The notes under the pieces: generated by a model
Database searches by the model: none
What the model was told of the DNA's origin: nothing
The model's input: only the letters and a program-made list of their open reading frames with translations
Position numbers and translations under genes: made by a program
Part shown: piece by piece, positions 1 through 6,122 of the stretch
How the letters are laid out: every line of letters starts with the position of its first letter
Numbering within the stretch: the stretch's first letter is position 1
Assembly (NCBI GenBank): GCA_007130545.1
Contig: SLSG01000212.1
Coordinates: 1-7,148 of the forward strand
From: Bacteroidales bacterium
GTDB lineage: Bacteria; Bacteroidota; Bacteroidia; Bacteroidales; UBA7960
Length of the DNA: 7,148 bases
Direction of reading: 5' to 3'

Positions 1-2
1 AT

Positions 3-230
3 CCGATAGGGTTTGCAAAAGAGCTGGGCAACCTCCGTAAGATCGCAGAGCGCACCTTCCATATATCGGTCAGGTACCAGGCGGTGAACAAGGAAAAGGA
101 CTGCGACATCTATATTGAACCTGCCGGACTTGACCAGTTCAGTCTCCTGTCTGTAGCCAAGGCCGACAAGATTTTTGAGCTGGGGTATACGGAGGCTGTG
201 AAAGTATTGAAGGAGGCTGGCCTGGCCTGA
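3..230 (+). CDS. C-terminal end of a probable patatin-like phospholipase (partial, 5' end outside window)
   Basis: An open frame enters from the left edge and ends at TGA 228-230, giving 75 residues. It includes RTFHISVRYQ, then DIYIEPAGLD, then KADKIFELGYTEAVKVLKEA. The pattern of an 'IxIEP' strand, a short linker and a final helix of the type 'K-A-D-x-I-F-E-L-G-Y-x-x-A' is what I know from the tail of bacterial patatin-like (NTE/RssA-type) phospholipases, which hydrolyse acyl chains from lipids with a Ser-Asp dyad. The Gly-x-Ser-x-Gly nucleophile and the catalytic Asp would lie upstream of this window, so the activity cannot be confirmed. The gene is probably not co-transcribed with cysS, because a hairpin with a T-tract follows 9 bp after the stop. 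The family call rests only on the tail and is moderate; that this is a genuine coding end is more secure. Confidence 0.6.
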   Translation, partial: PIGFAKELGNLRKIAERTFHISVRYQAVNKEKDCDIYIEPAGLDQFSLLSVAKADKIFELGYTEAVKVLKEAGLA

Positions 231-239
231 ACAGCCGCC

Positions 240-262
240 AAACTTTCCCGGAAGGTTTTTTT
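240..262 (+). terminator. Probable intrinsic terminator after the patatin-like gene
   Basis: Bases 240-247 can pair with 251-258, giving an 8-bp stem with one T-G wobble and a 3-nt loop (CCG). A run of seven T at 256-262 overlaps and follows the 3' arm. It sits 9 bp after the TGA at 228-230, where a terminator for the upstream gene would be expected. The stem is short and AT-containing at its base, so it may be only partly efficient. Confidence 0.55.
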
Positions 263-269
263 ATCTTTG
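262..269 (+). promoter_or_regulatory. Bacteroidota-type promoter -7 element (TATCTTTG) for the cysS unit
   Basis: TATCTTTG matches the TAnnTTTG -7 element used by the primary sigma factor of Bacteroidota at every defined base. Transcription would start roughly 6-8 bases downstream, near 275-277, leaving a leader of about 45 nt before the cysS ATG at 322. No good TTTG-like -33 element is seen at the expected distance; the bases there are CAAA/CTTT and belong to the terminator stem. I noticed no second TAnnTTTG match at the downstream gene junctions, so this is the only candidate promoter found for the four following genes. Confidence 0.6.
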
Positions 270-321
270 CATACCAGGACCGGATTTCCCGGGCTAAAAA
301 CAAGCTTTTAATCCACTCACC

Positions 322-1812
322 ATGCCTATTAAAAAAGCAGCCGAGGACCTGACTGTCTACAACTCCCTGACCCGGAAAAAGGAAAGTTTCCAGCCGTTAA
401 ACCCCCCGTTCACCGGGATGTACGTCTGTGGTCCGACGGTCTACGGCGACGCCCACCTGGGCCATGCCCGGGCCGCGATCACCTTTGACCTGGTCTACCG
501 CTACCTGCAACACCTTGGATACAAGGTTCGTTACGTGCGCAACATTACCGATGTGGGGCACCTGGAGAACGATGCCAGCGAGGGAGAGGACAAAATCCTG
601 AAAAAGGCCCGCCTGGAGCAGCTGGAGCCCATGGAAGTGGTGCAGCATTATACCAACCGCTACCATGATGACATGGACAGGCTGAACGTCCTCAGGCCGA
701 ACATTGAACCACAGGCCTCGGGGCACATCATCGAGCAGATCGAAATGGTGAAGGACATCCTCCATTCCGGCTTTGCCTATGAGGTGAATGGCTCGGTATA
801 CTTTGACGTGGTAAAATACCATGAACAACATGGCTATGGAAGACTGAGCGGCCGGCAGATCGAAGACATGATGGCCAGCAGCCGGGAGCTGGAGGGACAG
901 GAAGAAAAACGCAATGCCGTGGATTTCGCGCTGTGGAAAAAAGCCAGCCCGGAACACATCATGCGCTGGCCATCACCCTGGAGCACAGGCTTTCCGGGAT
1001 GGCACCTGGAGTGCTCAGCCATGAGCACCAAATACCTGGGAGAAGTGTTCGACATACACGGCGGCGGGATGGACCTGCTGTTCCCGCATCACGAATGCGA
1101 AATCGCCCAGTCTAAGGCCGCCAACGGCAAGGATGCCGTCCGCTACTGGCTGCACAACAACATGATCACCATCAACGGGAAAAAAATGGGACGCTCCCTG
1201 GGCAATTTCATCAACCTGCATGAGGTCTTCAGCGGGGATCATCCTGCCCTGGAACAGGCATACCATCCGATGACCATCCGCTTCTTTATCCTCCAGGCCC
1301 ATTATCGCAGCACGCTTGATTTTGGCAATGAGGCCCTGCAAGCGGCAGAAAAAGGCCTGAAAAGGCTGTTGCAGGCCCGGGAAACCCTGCAGGCCCTGCA
1401 GCCCGCAGAAAAATCGACGGTGGATATCTCGTCCATTTCGGCCAAATGCTACGAGGCCATGAACGACGACTTCAACAGCCCGGTGGCCATCGCCCAGCTC
1501 TTTGAGGCCGTGCGCATCATCAATTCCGCATCCGACAAAAAAGATCACCTGAATGCATCTGACCTGGAAAGCCTTAAAAGCACGTTCCGGGTGTTCCTGG
1601 ACGACATATGCGGCTTGTCAGAGCAGGAAGGAGGGAGTCAAAAGTACGGAAGGGTTGTTGACGGACTGATGGGAATGATCCTGGATATGCGCCAGCAGGC
1701 GAGGTTGAAGAAAGACTGGGACACTTCCGACCAGATCCGGGAAACGCTGGATGGCCTGAAGATCCGGGTCAGGGATGGAAAGGACGGGGCCAGCTGGGAA
1801 CTCAACGATTAA
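322..1812 (+). CDS. cysS: Cysteinyl-tRNA synthetase (CysRS), class Ia
   Basis: Complete 496-residue protein, close to the usual family length. It charges tRNA-Cys with cysteine in the cytoplasm using ATP. Visible landmarks are the N-terminal VCGPTVY block with zinc ligand C36, the HIGH signature as HLGH (45-48), DFALWKK (201-207), GWHLECSAMS with zinc ligand C231, and DIHGGGMDL followed by FPHHECE, giving H256 and E260 as the other zinc ligands. The KMSKS loop reads KMGRS (288-292), followed by LGN. Residues after about 370 form the helical DALR-type and C-terminal anticodon-recognition region, ending with a typical KDGASWEL. ATG 322 is the first start in frame after the promoter and fits the family N-terminus; no Shine-Dalgarno is present, as is normal in Bacteroidota. 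It is probably the first gene of a unit continuing into the GH13 gene 13 bp downstream. Gly and Arg in the KMSKS loop differ from the textbook sequence; Gly is common in this phylum as I recall. Confidence 0.97.
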   Translation: MPIKKAAEDLTVYNSLTRKKESFQPLNPPFTGMYVCGPTVYGDAHLGHARAAITFDLVYRYLQHLGYKVRYVRNITDVGHLENDASEGEDKILKKARLEQLEPMEVVQHYTNRYHDDMDRLNVLRPNIEPQASGHIIEQIEMVKDILHSGFAYEVNGSVYFDVVKYHEQHGYGRLSGRQIEDMMASSRELEGQEEKRNAVDFALWKKASPEHIMRWPSPWSTGFPGWHLECSAMSTKYLGEVFDIHGGGMDLLFPHHECEIAQSKAANGKDAVRYWLHNNMITINGKKMGRSLGNFINLHEVFSGDHPALEQAYHPMTIRFFILQAHYRSTLDFGNEALQAAEKGLKRLLQARETLQALQPAEKSTVDISSISAKCYEAMNDDFNSPVAIAQLFEAVRIINSASDKKDHLNASDLESLKSTFRVFLDDICGLSEQEGGSQKYGRVVDGLMGMILDMRQQARLKKDWDTSDQIRETLDGLKIRVRDGKDGASWELND

Positions 1813-1825
1813 ACCGATATCGCTT

Positions 1826-4800
1826 ATGGACACCGCAGGAGCAAAACATGCCAATCACCCCTGGGAACTGCATGTTTCCCGGAAAGCACGTGAAAAGTAC
1901 CGGCTTGGCGACACTTTGTACAGCAACGACGGCAAGCTGGTCTTTGGCAATTTTTACGCCGTCAGGCTCCTGGCCCATAAAATGAACAAGGACCGCGGAC
2001 CGGAAACCCAGGTCCTCCCTGGTGAACTGAACGCCGCAGGCATACTCGATGAGGCCTGCCATTTTATCCTCAGGGCCTACGAGAAGGAGAACGGCCCGGA
2101 AGTGCTTGACCGGGGCCTGGAATGGCTGCAAGAGCAACTGGGCAAAGAACACCTCGAAAAGACCCTGCTGGACTTCACCTCGGCTTTCCCGCCGTTGAAT
2201 GTCTTCCAGGGGAAAACCAGTGCAGCGGATTATCTGCAGGGCGGAACCCCTGGGCGCAGCCACGCCTCCCTCGTGCTGGAAGAGACGCTGATGCTGGGCC
2301 TTTCCAATGAGAATCCGGCAAACAAAAAGCTGAAAGAGCTTTTTGACACGGACAGTTTGTCAGACAAGGCTTCTTTCGAAAAGCTCATTGCCTCCCTGGA
2401 GGTCTGGTTCCAGGGGCAGCCGGGAATCGGACCGGATAAGGTGGATGTGGTCACATTTTTGAAAAGGCCTTTCCTGATGATGCCGGGTGATATCCATGCC
2501 CAACTGGACTATATCCTGCAGCATTGGAAACCCTGGTTGCCTGAATCCATGGTCAAGTGGATCCTCAAAGGCAAGGACCTGATCAGGGAGGATATCCGTA
2601 TGGAGGGGGGAGGCGGACATGCCGCCCCGGCCCTGGTGCCGCAATACAAGGGACAGCCGGCAGGCGGCGGACCCACCCTGGGCAGATCCGGCTACCAGCT
2701 TTCTGAAGATGCCATCCGCTCCTATGAGGAGTATGAACACTTCACTCCAGACACCCACTGGATGCCCAAGGTGGTGCTGATGGCCAAAAACGCCTATGTG
2801 TGGCTGGACCAGCTATCCAAAAAGTACGAAAGGAGGATCTCCACGCTGGACCAGGTGCCTGACCAGGAACTGGACACCCTGGCGGCAGGGGGTTTCAACG
2901 GGCTTTGGCTGATCGGCATCTGGGAAAGGAGCAATGCCTCCCGGCGCATCAAGCACCTGACGGGCAATCCCGATGCCGTGTCGTCGGCCTACTCCCTCTA
3001 CGACTACGAGATCGCCGCCGACCTGGGCGGGGAGCATGCTTACGAGGACCTGAACCACCGGGCCAGGGAGCGCGGCCTGAGGCTGGCAAGCGACATGGTG
3101 CCAAACCATACCGGACTGTATTCAAAATGGATGGTGGACCGTCCGGATTTCTTCATCCAATCCCGCCACTCGCCTTTCCCGGCTTACCGGTTTACCGGGG
3201 AGAACCTCAGCGACCATCCCGACATTGAGATCCGGATAGAGGACGGTTATTACTCCCGGTCGGATGCAGCCGTGGTGTTCCAGCGGCACGACAAGCGGTT
3301 CGATGACATACGCTATATCTACCACGGCAACGACGGCACCAATATGCCCTGGAACGATACGGCCCAGCTCGATATGCTGAAGCATGAAGTACGGCAGGCG
3401 GTAATCGGAAAAATTATGGATGTGGCCCGCCGTTTTTCCATTATCCGCTTCGATGCGGCCATGACCCTGGCAAAAAAACATTTTTCCCGCCTGTGGTATC
3501 CCAGGCCCGGATCCGGTGGAGACATCCCCTCCAGGGCCGACCACGCCATGAGTCAAAAAGAATTTGACGAGATGTTCCCGGTGGAGTTCTGGAGGGAGGT
3601 GGTCGACCGGATGAATGATGAAATGCCCGACACATTGCTGCTGGCAGAGGCTTTCTGGCTCATGGAGGGCTACTTTGTACGGACCCTGGGCATGCACCGG
3701 GTATACAACTCGGCCTTCATGCATATGATGAAGAACGAGGAAAATGCCAAATACCGGGAGCTGATCTCCAACACGCTTGAGTTTGAACCCGAGATCCTGA
3801 AACGCTATGTGAATTTCATGAGCAACCCGGATGAGGAGACCGCCATACGGCAATTCGGCAATGGAGACAGGTATTTCGGGGTGTGCATCATGATGGCGAC
3901 CCTGCCCGGATTGCCCATGTTCGCGCATGGACAGGTCGAAGGATATACAGAGAAATACGGCATGGAATACCAGCGGGCCTACTACAATGAAGCGCCTGAC
4001 CAGGCCCTGGTCGACCGGCACCAGCGGGAGGTGTTCCCATTGTTGAAAAAGAGGTACCTTTTCAGTGAGGTGGACCAGTTTTACCAGTTTGACTTCGTTG
4101 ACCCGTCGGGGAAGGTGAACGAAAACGTATTCGCTTTCAGCAACCGGTCAGGCAACGAAGCCGCACTTGTCCTGTTCAATAACAAGTACGAAGGGGCTGT
4201 GGGGAGGCTGAAGGCATCCACACCCAGGCTGGTCAGCCGGGGCGGTCAAAAGCAAACGGCGGTGGTAAGCCTGGGGGAAGCACTTGGGCTGGAGAACAAT
4301 GACCAGGCCTACTACGTATTCAGGGAACAGATCAGCAGCCTGGAATACATCCGGAAAGGAAGTGACCTTCACCGGGAAGGTTTTTCCTGGCAGCTTCAGG
4401 GGTTTGAGTACCGGGTTTTCCTGGGATTTGAAAAACCGGAACAGGAAGGCAGTGTACTGGAGCACCTGCATCACAAACTCGGGGGACATGGCACGGACAG
4501 TATCGTGCGGGAGCTGGACCACCTCCGGCTCCAAGCCACCTATGATGCATTTGCGAAGCTATTTGAGAATCTGTCGCTGGACGACGATGAGGTGCCTGCA
4601 TTGATGGAGCGTCACCGGGCTTTTGCTGCGCAGGCTTTCAGTGACCTGGAGATGCCCGGGGATGCCGGGCAGGCGGCCGAAGCCTTTGGCGCCATGGTCG
4701 GGGCTGCCCGCAAGGGCATGCTGCATTGCAGGGACCGGATGCAGTCCGGCATGGAACGGATGAAGCCCGGCAGGGAGACCCCCGGACCGGAACCCGGCTT

Positions 4801-5440
4801 AGGGACGTCGGGCATAGAGGCCCCGGGACCGGAACCCTGCATACGAATGGAAGGCAGCCGGGAGAACCTTTCCATACTTATGGCCTCCTACGCGCTGGCT
4901 GCAATCAAAGACCATGGTGAAGGCGCAATGCAGCAGGCGGAAACGGACAGCGCCTCCAGAATGCAATGGCCGTTAAGAATGCAATGGCCGTTGCAGCAAA
5001 TTTTTCAGGCATCCGGAAAGGGCGTGGACGGGATCCGGCGGAACATCCTGCTGGTCAGAATCCTCTCAGAATATGGTCCGGCCCTTTTCACCCGTCCGGA
5101 GCTGCAGCCCACGGAAGACCCCGCAACATCCGTAACAGCAAATCCACTCACAGAAAGCCTGCTCTCCGATCCTGTGGTGCAGGATTTTCTTGGGGTCAAC
5201 CAGTACAACAATGTCTGGTATTACAGCAAGGAACATTTTGAGGAATTGATGCAGTGGTTTTTTACCCTTGGCTATTTCGAATGCTTTTCAGAGCAAAACG
5301 GCCGGCCGGACTTAAGCACAAACAATATTGATCATGCCATAGAGCGCTACAAAGAGCGCTTCGATCGGCTAAATGCGCTTTCAGAAAAGTCTGGTTACGC
5401 GCTGGAAAAATTAAGGGACGGCTTTCTGAATGTCCTATAA
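1826..5440 (+). CDS. Large GH13 (alpha-amylase clan) protein with long unassigned N- and C-terminal regions
   Basis: Predicted 1204-residue cytoplasmic protein; no signal peptide or membrane segment is seen. Residues about 1-330 are mostly helical and unassigned. The barrel spans about 335-745: region I DMVPNHTG (D423-G430), region V-like NDTAQLD (D516), region II RFDAAMTL (R541, nucleophile D543), region III LLAEAFW (acid/base E608), region IV FMSNPDEE (D669). The nucleophile, acid/base and third carboxylate are therefore all present, but the usual His of the 'NHD' box is P668. A beta domain (about 750-868) ends in GFEYRVFLGF. A helical C-terminal part follows, with a low-complexity linker (972-1011) and a conserved-looking block at 1121-1146 (FLGVNQYNNVWYY...). 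I recall similar 1100-1200-residue proteins in Bacteroidota and Chloroflexota annotated only as alpha-amylase family; the substrate is unknown, though alpha-glucan hydrolysis or transglycosylation is likely. The in-frame ATG at 1775 lies inside cysS; ATG 1826, 13 bp after the cysS stop, is preferred. Confidence 0.9.
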   Translation: MDTAGAKHANHPWELHVSRKAREKYRLGDTLYSNDGKLVFGNFYAVRLLAHKMNKDRGPETQVLPGELNAAGILDEACHFILRAYEKENGPEVLDRGLEWLQEQLGKEHLEKTLLDFTSAFPPLNVFQGKTSAADYLQGGTPGRSHASLVLEETLMLGLSNENPANKKLKELFDTDSLSDKASFEKLIASLEVWFQGQPGIGPDKVDVVTFLKRPFLMMPGDIHAQLDYILQHWKPWLPESMVKWILKGKDLIREDIRMEGGGGHAAPALVPQYKGQPAGGGPTLGRSGYQLSEDAIRSYEEYEHFTPDTHWMPKVVLMAKNAYVWLDQLSKKYERRISTLDQVPDQELDTLAAGGFNGLWLIGIWERSNASRRIKHLTGNPDAVSSAYSLYDYEIAADLGGEHAYEDLNHRARERGLRLASDMVPNHTGLYSKWMVDRPDFFIQSRHSPFPAYRFTGENLSDHPDIEIRIEDGYYSRSDAAVVFQRHDKRFDDIRYIYHGNDGTNMPWNDTAQLDMLKHEVRQAVIGKIMDVARRFSIIRFDAAMTLAKKHFSRLWYPRPGSGGDIPSRADHAMSQKEFDEMFPVEFWREVVDRMNDEMPDTLLLAEAFWLMEGYFVRTLGMHRVYNSAFMHMMKNEENAKYRELISNTLEFEPEILKRYVNFMSNPDEETAIRQFGNGDRYFGVCIMMATLPGLPMFAHGQVEGYTEKYGMEYQRAYYNEAPDQALVDRHQREVFPLLKKRYLFSEVDQFYQFDFVDPSGKVNENVFAFSNRSGNEAALVLFNNKYEGAVGRLKASTPRLVSRGGQKQTAVVSLGEALGLENNDQAYYVFREQISSLEYIRKGSDLHREGFSWQLQGFEYRVFLGFEKPEQEGSVLEHLHHKLGGHGTDSIVRELDHLRLQATYDAFAKLFENLSLDDDEVPALMERHRAFAAQAFSDLEMPGDAGQAAEAFGAMVGAARKGMLHCRDRMQSGMERMKPGRETPGPEPGLGTSGIEAPGPEPCIRMEGSRENLSILMASYALAAIKDHGEGAMQQAETDSASRMQWPLRMQWPLQQIFQASGKGVDGIRRNILLVRILSEYGPALFTRPELQPTEDPATSVTANPLTESLLSDPVVQDFLGVNQYNNVWYYSKEHFEELMQWFFTLGYFECFSEQNGRPDLSTNNIDHAIERYKERFDRLNALSEKSGYALEKLRDGFLNVL
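4781..4839 (+). repeat. Imperfect repeat coding a Pro/Gly/Glu-rich linker (two PGPEP copies)
   Basis: The 12-mer GGACCGGAACCC occurs at 4784-4795 and again at 4826-4837, 42 bp (14 codons) apart and in frame, so PGPEP is coded twice. It lies in a linker at about residues 972-1011 of the GH13 protein that is rich in Met, Arg, Gly, Pro and Glu and unlike the flanking helical sequence. It is probably a flexible, lineage-specific insertion. Confidence 0.75.
4958..4993 (+). repeat. In-frame 18-bp tandem duplication inside the GH13 gene
   Basis: Units 4958-4975 and 4976-4993 agree at 17 of 18 bases; only the last base differs (TTA versus TTG, both Leu). The result is RMQWPL twice in a row at residues 1045-1056. 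The near identity, including synonymous positions, suggests a recent slippage duplication. The frame is preserved. Confidence 0.9.
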
Positions 5441-5450
5441 ATAGTATGCG

Positions 5451-6122
5451 ATGGAAAAACTCCCTGATCCGGGCGTAAAGGAATTGTTCCGGGATTCGAT
5501 CCTGGCCGGCGACCGCATGGCAAGCTCCCGCATGGTAAGGGAACTGCTTGAAAAAGATATCCCGGTGCAAACCATTTACGAGGAGCTCATAAAAAATGCG
5601 TTGTACCAGGTCGGTGAACTGTGGGAAAACAACCGGATCACAGTGGCTGAGGAGCATCTGGCCACTTCGGTTTCGGAAGCCGTCATGAATGAGTTGTTCC
5701 CCTTCCTGGTGACCAGATCCAGAACAAAGAAAAAGGTGATGCTGGCCTGTGTGGAGAATGAGCTTCACCAGGTAGGCGTGAAGATGGTGGCGGATGTTTT
5801 CGAGATGAAGGGATGGGACAGCTTTTTCCTGGGGTCCAATGTGCCGGTCCATGACCTGATCACCTATGCCGGGAAAGTGCACCCCGCCCTTTTTGCCTTG
5901 TCTGCCAGTATTTACTTCCATATCCCTGACCTGAAAAGAATGCTCCATGAAGTCCGGCAAAGCTTTCCGGAAATTCCGGTACTCGTGGGCGGACAGGCTT
6001 TCCGGCATGGCGGGCAGGAAGTGGTCACCGGCGATCCGATGGTGACACTGATCCCCGACCTGTACGCCCTGGAAAAACACATTGACCAAATGACAAGCAG
6101 GAAACAGAATGACCCCATCTGA
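5451..6122 (+). CDS. Stand-alone cobalamin (B12)-binding sensor protein, CarH/MetH-type fold without DNA-binding domain
   Basis: Complete 223-residue soluble protein with two parts. Residues about 8-85 form a four-helix cap (B12-binding type 2) containing W58-x9-E68-H69, the signature that in CarH-type photoreceptors packs on the upper face of adenosylcobalamin. Residues about 94-215 form the Rossmann-like B12 domain: ACVENELHQVG with E104-x-H106-x-x-G109, where H106 would be the lower axial ligand, LGSNVP (127-132), the SAS stretch (151-153) and VGGQAF with the GG (180-181) that lines the nucleotide tail. There is no MerR helix-turn-helix, no methyltransferase domain and no kinase domain. 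It starts 10 bp after the GH13 stop, and its end overlaps the kinase gene. A corrinoid carrier for a methyltransferase (MtaC/MtbC type) is the main alternative, but those normally have D-x-H-D-x-G, and no methyltransferase gene is nearby. B12 binding is well supported; a light- or B12-sensing role is inference. Confidence 0.9.
   Translation: MEKLPDPGVKELFRDSILAGDRMASSRMVRELLEKDIPVQTIYEELIKNALYQVGELWENNRITVAEEHLATSVSEAVMNELFPFLVTRSRTKKKVMLACVENELHQVGVKMVADVFEMKGWDSFFLGSNVPVHDLITYAGKVHPALFALSASIYFHIPDLKRMLHEVRQSFPEIPVLVGGQAFRHGGQEVVTGDPMVTLIPDLYALEKHIDQMTSRKQNDPI
6109..6122 (+). other. 14-bp overlap of B12-sensor end and kinase start (likely translational coupling)
   Basis: The kinase ATG at 6109-6111 lies inside the last codons of the B12 gene, whose TGA is 6120-6122. 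The two frames overlap by 14 bp. No separate ribosome binding site is evident, so coupled translation and matched production of the two proteins are likely. Confidence 0.65.

Noticed and set aside
280..310. CCCGGG palindrome and weak TAAAA/TTTTA inverted repeat in the cysS leader
   Set aside because: The stems are only 5-6 bases, with no conserved riboswitch or T-box landmarks. The leader of about 45 nt is too short for a T-box.
933..1115. Short plus-strand open frame inside cysS, and similar ones at 2122-2310, 2905-3228, 4284-4604 and 4966-5241
   Set aside because: They are out-of-frame shadows of the real genes, with no recognisable motifs.
1387..1401. CTGCAG-GCC-CTGCAG palindromic pair inside cysS
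   Set aside because: It codes ordinary Leu/Gln/Ala residues within the helical domain and is explained by codon use; there is no sign of a regulatory role.
1775..1825. Upstream ATG at 1775 as the GH13 start (17 extra residues)
   Set aside because: It lies inside the cysS coding end, and the extra residues are simply cysS sequence read in another frame. ATG 1826 gives a clean 13-bp gap and places the conserved-looking HPWELHVSRK block near the N-terminus.
3122..4021. 299-codon minus-strand open frame opposite the GH13 barrel
   Set aside because: It lies entirely opposite the catalytic barrel, whose motifs are unambiguous, and has no recognisable protein features.
5446..5478. ATG at 5446 just before the B12 gene start
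   Set aside because: It is out of frame with the B12 protein and meets a stop after about ten codons.
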